Shown here: piece by piece, positions 1 through 6,633 of the stretch
How the letters are laid out: each line of letters opens with the position of its first letter
Numbering within the stretch: position 1 is the first letter of the stretch
NCBI GenBank assembly: GCA_007121995.1
Contig: SKJK01000288.1
Span: 1 to 6,984 of the forward strand
Length of the DNA: 6,984 nt
Reading direction: 5' to 3'
Source of the DNA: Desulfobulbaceae bacterium
GTDB lineage: Bacteria; Desulfobacterota; Desulfobulbia; Desulfobulbales; Desulfobulbaceae
Made by a program: the position numbers and the translations under genes
Notes under the pieces: model-generated
What the model was told of the DNA's origin: nothing
The model's input: only the letters and a program-made list of their open reading frames with translations
The model's database searches: none

Positions 1-80
1 GAACCAAGCGCGACAAACTGGGACATTTGCTTGAGCTCTACGGAGAGATGCCCATGGGAAGCATCACCAGAGACCCGTGA
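1..80 (+). CDS. ribBA: RibBA / GTP cyclohydrolase II, C-terminal end (partial)
   Basis: Only the last 25 codons are present, read from base 3 to the TGA at 78-80; the gene begins before the window. The visible peptide starts TKRDKLGHLLELYGEM and resembles the C-terminal tail of the GTP cyclohydrolase II half of RibBA, where a TK-x-x-KLGHLL segment is typical. GTP cyclohydrolase II makes the pyrimidine precursor of riboflavin; in fused RibBA proteins the N-terminal half makes the 4-carbon unit (3,4-dihydroxy-2-butanone 4-phosphate). The next gene, ribH, uses products of both branches, which supports the call. Whether the N-terminal RibB half is present cannot be seen, so a stand-alone RibA is possible. 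Confidence 0.72.
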   Translation, partial: TKRDKLGHLLELYGEMPMGSITRDP

Positions 81-89
81 CGTCTGGTG
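65..89 (+). terminator. Weak hairpin over the ribBA stop codon
   Basis: CACCAGA (65-71) can pair with TCTGGTG (83-89) around an 11-base loop that contains the ribBA TGA. The downstream bases are GGTAATTTTC, with only four consecutive Ts, so this is a poor intrinsic terminator. It may be a 3'-end stabilising hairpin or chance. Confidence 0.22.
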
Positions 90-268
90 GGTAATTTTCG
101 GTCATTGAGCGCACATCGTGAATAAAAATTATATATCACCTCAACCATCATTGCTGCACACGCTTCAGCCGATTTCGAACAAACTGGCGGTTACCCTCCA
201 CCCGGGTAGTAGTTTGATCTGTATCGAACTGGACAGTGCTGAGCAAGGGTGAACATACAGGTACAAGC
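81..268 (+). other. ribBA-ribH intergenic region
   Basis: This 188-base gap has no convincing gene. It contains an AT-rich patch (121-136) preceded by TTGAGC at 105-110, which could be a poor promoter; the best TATA-like hexamer (130-135) lies 19 bases away, so the match is weak. Further on, CAAACT (180-185) can pair with AGTTTG (211-216), and inside that TACCC (192-196) with GGGTA (204-208), giving a possible leader hairpin before ribH. I do not see the conserved blocks of an FMN riboswitch. Confidence 0.3.
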
Positions 269-736
269 ATGATCACATATCTTGAAGGAAATCTGCAGGG
301 ACGCGGACATAAAATTGGGATTATTGTCAGCCGATTTAACTCCTTTATCTCTGAAAAGCTCCTTGAAGGGGCCATCGACACGCTGGTCCGCTCCGGTGTA
401 GATACCGGCGATATTGATGTCGCACGTGTACCCGGTGCTTTTGAAATACCGCTGGTGACCCAGAAAATGGCCAAATCCGGTCGATATGATGCTGTCATCT
501 GCCTCGGCGTGGTTATCCGTGGTGCCACCCCGCATTTCGAGTATGTCGCCGGCGAGGTGGCCAAAGGGACCGCTCAGGTCATGTTGGATGCCGGCATTCC
601 TGTCTTGTTCGGTGTGCTGACCACTGAGTCCATTGAGCAGGCCATTGAAAGGGCTGGTACCAAAGCCGGTAACAAGGGTGCGGATGTGGCTATGGCCGCT
701 GTGGAAATGATCAACCTGGTAAAAGTGATCCAGTAG
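269..736 (+). CDS. ribH: 6,7-dimethyl-8-ribityllumazine synthase
   Basis: RibH condenses 5-amino-6-ribitylaminouracil with 3,4-dihydroxy-2-butanone 4-phosphate to form lumazine, the penultimate step of riboflavin synthesis; the family usually forms cytosolic pentamers or 60-subunit shells. The 155-residue length is normal. Visible family motifs are SRFN at 21-24 (the Phe stacks on the substrate), VPGAFEIP at 54-61, [14 protein letters not shown] at 80-93 with the proton-transfer His at 89, GVLTTE at 115-120, and [11 protein letters not shown] at 127-137 with the Arg (128) and Lys expected near the phosphate. I chose ATG 269 because the protein then starts [10 protein letters not shown], as in the family. 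A GTG at 236 in the same frame would add 11 residues with no family match and has no better ribosome site. The ribosome site for 269 (AGGT near 260) is weak. It lies downstream of ribBA and 74 bases before nusB. Confidence 0.96.
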   Translation: MITYLEGNLQGRGHKIGIIVSRFNSFISEKLLEGAIDTLVRSGVDTGDIDVARVPGAFEIPLVTQKMAKSGRYDAVICLGVVIRGATPHFEYVAGEVAKGTAQVMLDAGIPVLFGVLTTESIEQAIERAGTKAGNKGADVAMAAVEMINLVKVIQ

Positions 737-810
737 CATCATTTTCAAGTGATAAAGCGTCCGCGAGACGTTAAACTCTGGCTTTGCCGTGATATTCCAG
801 TAGGGGTTGC

Positions 811-1230
811 ATGGGTATTCGTCGTCAATCACGGGAACTGGCCCTGCAGTTTCTTTTCAGTCGTGATTTCCAGGAGCAGGTCTATACACCGGAGGCAGTG
901 GCAGCCGACTTGGATACATTCTGCCATCTGTTTGATTTCAATCGCAAGTCTCTGGAGTACGCACGCCACCTGATCATGGGAATCTGCGCAAACCTGGAGA
1001 CAGTTGATGCGCTTTTAGCTGACCATTCCCATAATTGGCGGGTCGAGCGTATGTCTCTGGTCGACCGCAACATTCTCCGCATTGCCATTTTCGAAATGCG
1101 ATATACGGATGATGCACCGGCCCAGGTGGCCATCAATGAGGCACTGGAGATCGCCAAGCGATATTCCGTTGACGATTCAGTGTCCTTTATCAACGGCATT
1201 CTTGATGCCGTCCAGTCCGCACCGCGATAA
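811..1230 (+). CDS. nusB: Transcription antitermination factor NusB
   Basis: NusB is a small all-helical RNA-binding protein that pairs with NusE (ribosomal protein S10) on boxA RNA to prevent premature termination of rRNA transcripts. The 139 residues cover the whole family domain. Visible signatures are the N-terminal RRQSRELALQFLF (4-16), the central NWRVERMSLVDRNILRIAIFEM region (about 75-96), and the C-terminal PAQVAINEALEIAKRYS with FINGILDAV (103-134). The ATG is preceded by AGGGG at 802-806, four bases away, which fixes the start. The ribH-nusB pair is a common arrangement in proteobacteria, and the 74-base gap without a clear terminator suggests co-transcription. It ends shortly after the last conserved helix. 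Confidence 0.95.
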   Translation: MGIRRQSRELALQFLFSRDFQEQVYTPEAVAADLDTFCHLFDFNRKSLEYARHLIMGICANLETVDALLADHSHNWRVERMSLVDRNILRIAIFEMRYTDDAPAQVAINEALEIAKRYSVDDSVSFINGILDAVQSAPR

Positions 1231-1468
1231 AACGCTGAAACTTGTGAGCCAGGTTGCCTTGGACGCAGTCGAATCGAACTCCGAAACATTTCCACCGGCT
1301 GATGCCGCTCCGGTCAAAGTCGGGTCATCGATCTACGCTGGGCGGTTTTAGGGTTTCGGTCCGGCGACCGGGCATGTGAAGGTTTATATGCCTGGGCCGG
1401 CACGCCCGACATCGAATCACTCCCATGAAAATGATATGATATCGAAATGGTAGCCGGCTCTGGAATAC
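1231..1468 (+). other. nusB-ftsK intergenic region with small GC-rich hairpins
   Basis: These 238 bases hold no ORF I would call a gene. Between 1357 and 1407 there are several short inverted repeats: CGGTC (1357-1361) with GACCG (1366-1370); the overlapping CCGGGCAT (1368-1375) with ATGCCTGG (1388-1395), which needs one G-T pair; and GGGC (1394-1397) with GCCC (1404-1407). None is followed by a T-run, so they are not intrinsic terminators. An AT-rich stretch (1425-1450) follows and may hold the ftsK promoter. No tRNA, SRP RNA or RNase P RNA signature was recognised. Confidence 0.35.
1412..1440 (+). promoter_or_regulatory. Possible sigma-70 promoter for ftsK
   Basis: TATGAT at 1435-1440 matches the -10 consensus in five of six bases. 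TCGAAT at 1412-1417, 17 bases upstream, matches the -35 box in only three of six. A start near 1447 would leave a leader of roughly 20 bases before the GTG at 1469. The weak -35 keeps this tentative. Confidence 0.28.
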
Positions 1469-3658
1469 GTGACAACACCACCACCCATGACTGCAACCGA
1501 ACCAATACCTCGAAACAGGAAGCAGCAGGAAGCCTTTTCCCTCCTGCTGCTGTTTATGGCTCTTTTCCTGTTGACCTGTCTGGTCAGCTATTCTCAGCCC
1601 CTTCTGGGGCCTGAGCCGCATCTTCAGCAACCGGTCGACAACTGGTGCGGCTCTTTTGGTTTTTACACTGCCTGGTATCTTTTTTCATTTCTCGGGCTTA
1701 TTGCTGTTCTTCCGGTCTGTATTCTCGGCTATGCCGCAGGCTCGGTTCTTTTCTCCCGCCCACAAGGCAGGCGCCTTCCCGCTATCGTCATCGGCGTCAC
1801 CGGGATCATGCTCAGTTCCGCGGGTCTGTTGGGTGCCTTTGATCACCTGTTGTTTCCCAAGGAATTTATCGCCCCGGGCGGTTATCTCGGTGTCCTGATC
1901 TGGACCTTCATCAATAGCTATCTCGGTGCGGTGGGTACTGCCCTCTTGCTTGGGTTGTTACTGATTTTTTCACTGATGGCCACTGTCAGATTTTCCCCTT
2001 TCGGGATATTTCGATTATTAGCGCGAAAGCAGGTTAGAGAACAGGATAAAGGCCCCGGAGAAAACAGCGAACCTGCCCCGTTGGCAAAAAAAAGCAAGGC
2101 ATCTGTTCCGGCCGGACGGGTGAGGGGCAAAGAAAGCAAGACATCGAACTCCGAGCCATTTGTGGTCCCCGCTGTGCACGAACCGGTTCCCAGAGTTCGA
2201 ATTGAGGATGCCGGCAAGGAGGAAGGTATTCGAAAATCATCCGGGCGTGGCGCTTTTCGTTTGCCGCCACTTTCCTTGCTGGATTCTGGCGATCAAAGTG
2301 ATGTTGAGATCAGTCGGGAGCATTATTACGAGGTCAGTGATACCTTAATAGCTAAACTTCAGGATTTTGGTGTACAGGGAGCTGTTGCCGGTATCTCGCC
2401 GGGACCTGTGGTGACCACCTATGAGTTTTCTCCGGCACCCGGGGTCAAGATCAACAAGATCGTCACTTTGGCCGACGACCTGGCCATGGTCCTCAAGGTT
2501 GACCGAGTGCGTATTGTCGGCTCCATTCCCGGCAAGGCGGCCATTGGTATCGAAATTCCCAATCCAGTCCGCAAAACTGTGTACCTGCGTGATATTCTCA
2601 TGACGCCCGAATATCGGGACGCATCATCCATGCTCAGCCTGGGGTTGGGATTCGATGTCATCGGCAGGCCAGTTATCACCAACCTGGTCCGCATGCCGCA
2701 TTTGCTCATCGCTGGCGCAACCGGGGCCGGTAAGTCGGTGGCCATCAATGCTTTTATTGCCTCGATCCTGTTCAAAGCTCCTCCGGACGAGGTTCGGTTG
2801 TTGATGATCGATCCCAAACGGATTGAATTGTCCATGTACGATGATATTCCCCATCTCCTCCACCCGGTGGTCGTTGAAGCGAAAATGGCATCTCGGGCCC
2901 TGCTCTGGGCGGTTCGTGAGATGGAACGACGCTACCGTCTGCTGGAAGTAAAACGGGTGAAATCCTTTGCCTCCTACAACCAGGTTGCGGAAGAAAAATT
3001 ACCGTATATCGTCATTATTGTCGACGAACTCGCCGATTTGATGATGGTGGCGTCAAAAGATGTGGAGACCTCTATTGCCCGGCTGGCACAAATGGCCAGA
3101 GCGGCCGGCATGCATATCATTCTTGCCACGCAACGTCCCTCCGTCGATGTGCTTACCGGTTTGATCAAGGCGAATTTTCCTACCAGGATATCCTTTAAGG
3201 TTTCGTCCAAGGTCGACTCACGGACCATTCTCGATGGCTCCGGTGCCGAACATCTTCTCGGCATGGGGGATATGCTTTTTCTGCCTCCCGGAGCGGCTAA
3301 ATTGCAGCGGATTCATGGTGCTTTCATTTCCGAGCAGGAAACCGAGCGAATTGTTTCTTTTCTTAAACAACAGGGGACGGCTGAGTATGATGAAACCGTT
3401 CTTCAGGTTGTGGAAGAGGAGTCCGCGGGTGTGGAACCGGATGGTGAACCCTATGATGAAAAATATGACGAGGCCGTGGCCGTGGTCACGGAAACCGGGC
3501 AGGCTTCGATCTCTATGGTTCAGCGCCGATTGCGGGTTGGGTACAACCGAGCCGCCCGGATGATTGAAATCATGGAAAAAGAAGGAATCGTTGGTCCGGC
3601 GGATGGCTCTCGACCACGCGAAGTCCTGGCCCGTTCCGCGTATACCGATGATGCGTAA
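1469..3658 (+). CDS. ftsK: DNA translocase FtsK/SpoIIIE
   Basis: FtsK is a septum-anchored ATPase that pumps chromosomal DNA during division and helps resolve chromosome dimers at dif. The 729 residues have the standard layout. Four or five membrane segments lie at about 22-42, 66-95, 103-124 and 138-173. A charged, low-complexity linker (about 185-270) follows. The motor has an alpha domain from about 278 and a RecA-like beta domain with Walker A GATGAGKS at 416-423 and Walker B IVIIVDE ending at D519-E520. Further family blocks follow: ILATQRPSVDVLTGLIKANFP and a DGSGAEHLLGMGDML segment. The C-terminal winged-helix gamma domain (about 663-723), with QRRLRVGYNRAARMIE as recognition helix, reads oriented KOPS sites. 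The short linker is SpoIIIE-like rather than E. coli-like. GTG 1469 is the first start after an in-frame TAG (1451), with GGA four bases upstream; ATG 1487 has no ribosome site. No intrinsic terminator is visible after the stop. Confidence 0.97.
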   Translation: MTTPPPMTATEPIPRNRKQQEAFSLLLLFMALFLLTCLVSYSQPLLGPEPHLQQPVDNWCGSFGFYTAWYLFSFLGLIAVLPVCILGYAAGSVLFSRPQGRRLPAIVIGVTGIMLSSAGLLGAFDHLLFPKEFIAPGGYLGVLIWTFINSYLGAVGTALLLGLLLIFSLMATVRFSPFGIFRLLARKQVREQDKGPGENSEPAPLAKKSKASVPAGRVRGKESKTSNSEPFVVPAVHEPVPRVRIEDAGKEEGIRKSSGRGAFRLPPLSLLDSGDQSDVEISREHYYEVSDTLIAKLQDFGVQGAVAGISPGPVVTTYEFSPAPGVKINKIVTLADDLAMVLKVDRVRIVGSIPGKAAIGIEIPNPVRKTVYLRDILMTPEYRDASSMLSLGLGFDVIGRPVITNLVRMPHLLIAGATGAGKSVAINAFIASILFKAPPDEVRLLMIDPKRIELSMYDDIPHLLHPVVVEAKMASRALLWAVREMERRYRLLEVKRVKSFASYNQVAEEKLPYIVIIVDELADLMMVASKDVETSIARLAQMARAAGMHIILATQRPSVDVLTGLIKANFPTRISFKVSSKVDSRTILDGSGAEHLLGMGDMLFLPPGAAKLQRIHGAFISEQETERIVSFLKQQGTAEYDETVLQVVEEESAGVEPDGEPYDEKYDEAVAVVTETGQASISMVQRRLRVGYNRAARMIEIMEKEGIVGPADGSRPREVLARSAYTDDA

Positions 3659-3903
3659 ACAAAGGGAACGCCAGTCCATCAGCCATCGAAAGCGGCATGC
3701 CAGGTCTGTTTTTCCGCGCTTGTCGAGGTTGTAGATAAAATATATCCATAATTCTGATGCTTTTATTAAGTTTTGCTGTTCAGGGTTGTTTTGACGATTT
3801 TTCTTGACTTTGAAAGGGCTACAAATTAAAAGATGTTCACGATCCAAAATGAGTGGTTGTTCATTTTTTGTTTGTTTGTAAACTGTTTGGAAAGACATGG
3901 AAA
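3659..3903 (+). other. ftsK-apr intergenic region
   Basis: The first 60 bases after ftsK are GC-balanced and include the 8-base palindrome GGCATGCC near 3693-3700, but no hairpin with a T-run. From about 3735 the sequence turns strongly AT-rich, with several TATA-like words (3741-3752), and leads into the candidate apr promoter. A long reverse-strand open frame crosses this region (down from 3919) but looks like a shadow of ftsK extended by chance. Confidence 0.4.
3804..3832 (+). promoter_or_regulatory. Candidate sigma-70 promoter for the apr transcript
   Basis: TTGACT at 3804-3809 matches the -35 consensus in five of six bases, and TAAAAG at 3827-3832 matches the -10 consensus in four of six, with the ideal 17-base spacer. 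It sits in the most AT-rich part of the window, just upstream of genes that are normally very highly expressed in sulfate reducers. A start near 3839 would give a leader of about 210 bases containing the small ORF at 3904-4050. A second -35-like word, TTGACG (3791-3796), has no properly spaced partner. Confidence 0.45.
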
Positions 3904-4050
3904 ATGTACGTTGCTCCAAAACTGGTCGAGGCGAAAAACGGATGGATTATCAGCAGTGCGTATTCGTTATTCTTGCATCAAGAAGCAAAAGATTATGGGC
4001 TTTCCGGTTTGGAAGCCATAATGGAAAATTCAAGTGAGGAGGTAGTTTAA
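3904..4050 (+). CDS. Possible 48-residue small protein overlapping aprB
   Basis: I do not recognise this protein. ATG 3904 is preceded by GGAAAG (3889-3894) nine bases upstream, and the frame runs to TAA at 4048-4050, sharing its last base with the aprB ATG (TAATG). The frame is open further upstream to a GTG at 3853, but that start lacks a good ribosome site. The peptide begins MYVAPKLVEAKNGWIISSAY and ends in an acidic tail (ENSSEEVV). It has no Cys, no clear signal peptide and no long membrane segment. Third codon positions are less GC-rich than in aprB and aprA, which argues against a strongly expressed gene. The strong aprB ribosome site lies inside its last codons, so translating it would deliver ribosomes directly to aprB. 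It could be a real small protein, a coupling leader peptide, or a chance frame. Confidence 0.42.
   Translation: MYVAPKLVEAKNGWIISSAYSLFLHQEAKDYGLSGLEAIMENSSEEVV
4036..4043 (+). promoter_or_regulatory. Strong ribosome binding site of aprB
   Basis: GAGGAGGT lies six bases before the aprB ATG at 4050. It is a near-complete Shine-Dalgarno match and fits a highly expressed gene. It overlaps the last codons of the upstream small ORF, so the two could be translationally coupled. Confidence 0.8.
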
Positions 4051-4475
4051 TGCCAAGTTACGTAGAACCTGCAAAATGTGATGGTTGCAAAGGTGGCGAC
4101 AAAACCGCCTGTATGTACATCTGCCCTAATGACCTGATGGTCCTGAATGTACAGGAGATGAAGGCCTACAACCAGGAGCCCGATGCATGTTGGGAGTGTT
4201 ACTCCTGTGTCAAGATCTGTCCGCAGGGTGCCATATTCGTGCGCGGCTATGACGACTTTGTTCCGATGGGAGGCCAGGTGCATCCTATGCGTTCTTCTGA
4301 CTCCATCATGTGGACTGTCAAATTCCGGAACGGTCAGATGAAGCGCTTCAAGTTCCCCATCCGGACAACGGCTGAGGGCGCTGCCAACGAGTATCCGGGC
4401 GAAAGAGGAGCGAATCTTGACGATGAATGTTTGCTGCTCGAAAGCAATCTGCCCACCCCCGCCAAGCTGGCCTGA
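4050..4475 (+). CDS. aprB: Dissimilatory adenylylsulfate (APS) reductase, beta subunit
   Basis: AprB is the iron-sulfur subunit of cytosolic APS reductase. It relays electrons to the FAD of AprA, which reduces APS to sulfite and AMP. The N-terminal half is ferredoxin-like, with two four-cysteine sets for two [4Fe-4S] clusters: Cys10, Cys13, Cys21, Cys25 and Cys47, Cys50, Cys53, Cys57, each set ending in CP. Trp48, in CWEC, is at the position known in the Archaeoglobus enzyme to sit between the inner cluster and the FAD. Residues about 65-104 form the middle beta segment. The C-terminal tail (about 105-141) matches the extension that wraps around AprA. The 141-residue length is within the family range. 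The start is fixed by the strong ribosome site. aprA follows after 64 bases, in the standard order. Confidence 0.97.
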   Translation: MPSYVEPAKCDGCKGGDKTACMYICPNDLMVLNVQEMKAYNQEPDACWECYSCVKICPQGAIFVRGYDDFVPMGGQVHPMRSSDSIMWTVKFRNGQMKRFKFPIRTTAEGAANEYPGERGANLDDECLLLESNLPTPAKLA

Positions 4476-4507
4476 GTTAGTTCCAAGCTGGTGAAGAACT
4501 GAGATAA

Positions 4508-4519
4508 TATTTTAAAATA
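4508..4519. repeat. 12-base perfect AT palindrome between aprB and aprA
   Basis: TATTTTAAAATA is perfectly self-complementary and lies in the 64-base aprB-aprA gap, eight bases before the aprA ribosome site AGGAG (4527-4531). As RNA it is AT-only and unstable. It could be an AU-rich processing site or simply AT-rich spacer. The same gap region also has a direct repeat, CCAAGCTGG, at 4462-4470 and 4483-4491. Confidence 0.5.
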
Positions 4520-4539
4520 CTACATCAGGAGATAAAAAT

Positions 4540-6555
4540 ATGGCATTACCTAACAAGCCGAAAGGCGAGCTAGCAGCTGTTATCACGCCGGAAATCGCAG
4601 AGCACGAATGTGATGTGTTGATCGTTGGTGGAGGTATGGCTGCTTGCGGAACCGCATTCGAAATCAGCAAATGGGCCCCGGAAGGACTGAAAGTCATCTT
4701 GGTGGATAAGGCTTCTCTTGAGCGTTCCGGTGCGGTCGCCCAGGGTCTTTCTGCCATCAATACCTACATCGGTGAAAACGCCATCGAAGACTATGTCAAG
4801 ATGGTGCGCAACGATCTGATGGGCGTTGTCCGTGAAGACCTTATCTATGATCTCGGTCGTCACGTGGACGAGTCAGTCAAGCTGTTTGAAGAATGGGGCC
4901 TGCCCATCTGGAAGAAAGACGAGCACGGTCACAACCTCGACGGTGCCAAACCTGCCAAAACCCTTCGTGAAGGAGGTACTCCTGTACGAACCGGTAAATG
5001 GCAGATCATGATCAACGGTGAGTCATATAAATGCATCGTTGCCGAGCCGGCCAAGAAGGCTCTGGGCGAGGAAAACATCCATGAGCGTGTTTTTATCGTC
5101 AAGATGTTGCTTGATAAGAACAAAGAAAATACCATCGCCGGTGCGGTTGGTTTTTCCACCCGCGAAAACAAAGTGCACGTTTACAAATGTAAAACCGCAA
5201 TGGTCGCCTGCGGCGGTGCGGTCAACATCTTCCGTCCCCGGTCTACCGGTGAGGGTAAAGGGCGTGCCTGGTATCCGGTATGGAACGCTGGGTCCACTTA
5301 CACCATGTGTGCTCAGGTCGGTGCAACCCTGACCATGATGGAAAACCGCTTCACCCCGGCGCGTTTCAAAGATGGTTATGGGCCTGTAGGTGCCTGGTTC
5401 CTTCTGTTCAAGGCCAAGGTACAGAATGGTTTGGGCGAATTCTATGCCAACAGCCCGGACGTCAAGGAAGAACTTGGCAAATACATGCCGTACGGCGGTT
5501 CCCCGGTCACCCCGACCTGTCTGCGTAACCATCTGATGATCAACGAGCTCAAGGCTGGTCGTGGCCCGATCTATATGGCCACCGAGGTTGCTCTGAATGC
5601 GTTCTTGGATGATATGCGCGCTGCCGGCAATGACGAGAAATCAGTGAAGAAGTTCTGGAAACACCTTGAGTCCGAGGCGTGGGAAGACTTCCTCGATATG
5701 TCCGTTGGTCAGGCTGGACTGTGGGCTGGTATGAACATCGAGCCGGAGAAAGTTGGTTCCGAAATCATGCCTACAGAACCCTACATGCTGGGATCACACT
5801 CCGGTTGCTGTGGCATCTGGACCTCCGGACCGGAAGAAGACTGGGTTCCTGCAATAGACGGTCCCCGCTCCCATCAGTACAAATGGGGCTATAACCGTAT
5901 GACCACGGTCAACGGACTGTTTACTGCCGGTGACGGTGTAGGTGCTTCAGGTCACAAATTTTCCTCCGGATCTCACGCGGAAGGTCGTATCTGTGCCAAG
6001 CAGATGGTCAAGTACTGCCGTGACAATGCAGACTTCCAGCCTGAGTTGGCGCAGACCGCACAGGAGCTGGCAGACGAAGTGTACGCACCGGTCAAGCTGT
6101 ATCACGAGTTCAAGGATGCATCCACCGCTGCAGACGTCAATCCGCACTATGTCAAGCCCGCTGGTCTGATGATGCGCTTGATGAAGGCCACCGACGAGTA
6201 TGGTGGTGGCGTCGCTACCTACTACATGACTTCTGGCAAACTGCTCAACATCTGTCTGGATCTCCTCCAGATGATGCGTGAAGATGCCGAGAAGATGGCA
6301 GCCGGCGACCTGCACGAACTTCTTCGTGCCTGGGAAAACTACCACCGTATCTGGTGCGTTGAGACCCATATCCGTCACATCGAGTTCCGTAAGGAATCCC
6401 GTTATCCAGGATTCTACTATCGCTCTGACTTCCCGAGTTGTGACGACGAGAACTGGAAAGTCTTCGTCAACTCCACCTTTGATCCTAAAACTAAAGAGTG
6501 GAAATGTGAAAAGGTCGACTGCGTTAACATCGTCGAAACCGAACCTTGGATCTAA
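4540..6555 (+). CDS. aprA: Dissimilatory adenylylsulfate (APS) reductase, alpha subunit
   Basis: AprA is the FAD-containing catalytic subunit that reduces adenylyl sulfate to sulfite and AMP, the second step of dissimilatory sulfate reduction, in the cytosol. It belongs to the fumarate reductase/succinate dehydrogenase flavoprotein family. The 671-residue length is typical. Residues 25-37 (DVLIVGGGMAACG) are the FAD dinucleotide fold, with the ribose-binding acid at D56. Asn74 (in SAIN) aligns with a flavin-site residue of the Archaeoglobus enzyme. RAWYP (242-246) and MENRF (267-271) supply the conserved active-site Trp and Arg, and LGSHSGCCGIW (417-427) the active-site His. GLFTAGDGVGASGHK (459-473) is the C-terminal FAD motif. 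All key motifs are present, so it should be active; exact residue equivalences are inferred. ATG 4540 follows AGGAG (4527-4531) at eight bases. The stop is followed 31 bases later by a strong terminator. Confidence 0.98.
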   Translation: MALPNKPKGELAAVITPEIAEHECDVLIVGGGMAACGTAFEISKWAPEGLKVILVDKASLERSGAVAQGLSAINTYIGENAIEDYVKMVRNDLMGVVREDLIYDLGRHVDESVKLFEEWGLPIWKKDEHGHNLDGAKPAKTLREGGTPVRTGKWQIMINGESYKCIVAEPAKKALGEENIHERVFIVKMLLDKNKENTIAGAVGFSTRENKVHVYKCKTAMVACGGAVNIFRPRSTGEGKGRAWYPVWNAGSTYTMCAQVGATLTMMENRFTPARFKDGYGPVGAWFLLFKAKVQNGLGEFYANSPDVKEELGKYMPYGGSPVTPTCLRNHLMINELKAGRGPIYMATEVALNAFLDDMRAAGNDEKSVKKFWKHLESEAWEDFLDMSVGQAGLWAGMNIEPEKVGSEIMPTEPYMLGSHSGCCGIWTSGPEEDWVPAIDGPRSHQYKWGYNRMTTVNGLFTAGDGVGASGHKFSSGSHAEGRICAKQMVKYCRDNADFQPELAQTAQELADEVYAPVKLYHEFKDASTAADVNPHYVKPAGLMMRLMKATDEYGGGVATYYMTSGKLLNICLDLLQMMREDAEKMAAGDLHELLRAWENYHRIWCVETHIRHIEFRKESRYPGFYYRSDFPSCDDENWKVFVNSTFDPKTKEWKCEKVDCVNIVETEPWI

Positions 6556-6586
6556 TTCCAAGAGGAAGTTGAGTTAACGGTAAAAG

Positions 6587-6623
6587 AAATCTCCAGGCCC
6601 CCTCGGGGGTCTGGAGATTTTTT
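6587..6623 (+). terminator. Strong intrinsic terminator after aprA
   Basis: AAATCTCCAG (6587-6596) pairs perfectly with CTGGAGATTT (6611-6620), then a G-T pair (6597/6610), then a C-run (6598-6602) with a G-run (6605-6609), leaving a CTCG tetraloop. This is a stem of about 15 pairs ending in a run of six Ts (6618-6623). It is a textbook rho-independent terminator placed 31 bases after the aprA stop and 116 bases before qmoA. It implies that much of the apr transcript ends here, with qmoA read from its own promoter or by readthrough. Confidence 0.93.
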
Positions 6624-6633
6624 GTATGCAGCA

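Noticed and set aside
81..268. FMN riboswitch upstream of ribH
   Set aside because: The conserved RFN sequence blocks are not visible, and the region is an internal gap rather than an operon head.
751..775. Small hairpin CGTC/GACG between ribH and nusB as a terminator
   Set aside because: The stem has only four or five pairs and no T-run follows, so it would not stop transcription.
191..832. 213-codon reverse-strand open frame opposite ribH
   Set aside because: It is fully antisense to a clear lumazine synthase. Its His- and Gly-rich translation has no recognisable motifs.
1082..1351. 89-codon + strand frame overlapping nusB and running into the nusB-ftsK gap
   Set aside because: Most of it is nusB in another frame. 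The part past nusB has no ribosome site of its own and no recognisable sequence.
3658..3735. Intrinsic terminator after ftsK
   Set aside because: The T-run at 3709-3713 is not preceded by a stable stem, and the palindrome GGCATGCC is too short and has no loop.
3218..3919. 233-codon reverse-strand open frame overlapping the ftsK 3' end and the apr promoter region
   Set aside because: It lies antisense to the conserved ftsK motor for about 440 bases, its translation resembles no family and has an irregular composition, and its start falls inside the small ORF. It is best explained as a shadow extended by chance.
5023..5532. Reverse-strand open frame of 169 codons inside aprA
   Set aside because: It is antisense to a conserved catalytic gene. 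Strong codon bias on the + strand readily creates such frames.
5947..6561. Reverse-strand open frame of 204 codons inside aprA
   Set aside because: It is antisense to the FAD-binding and C-terminal parts of AprA and ends near the aprA 3' end. It has no motif or upstream signal.
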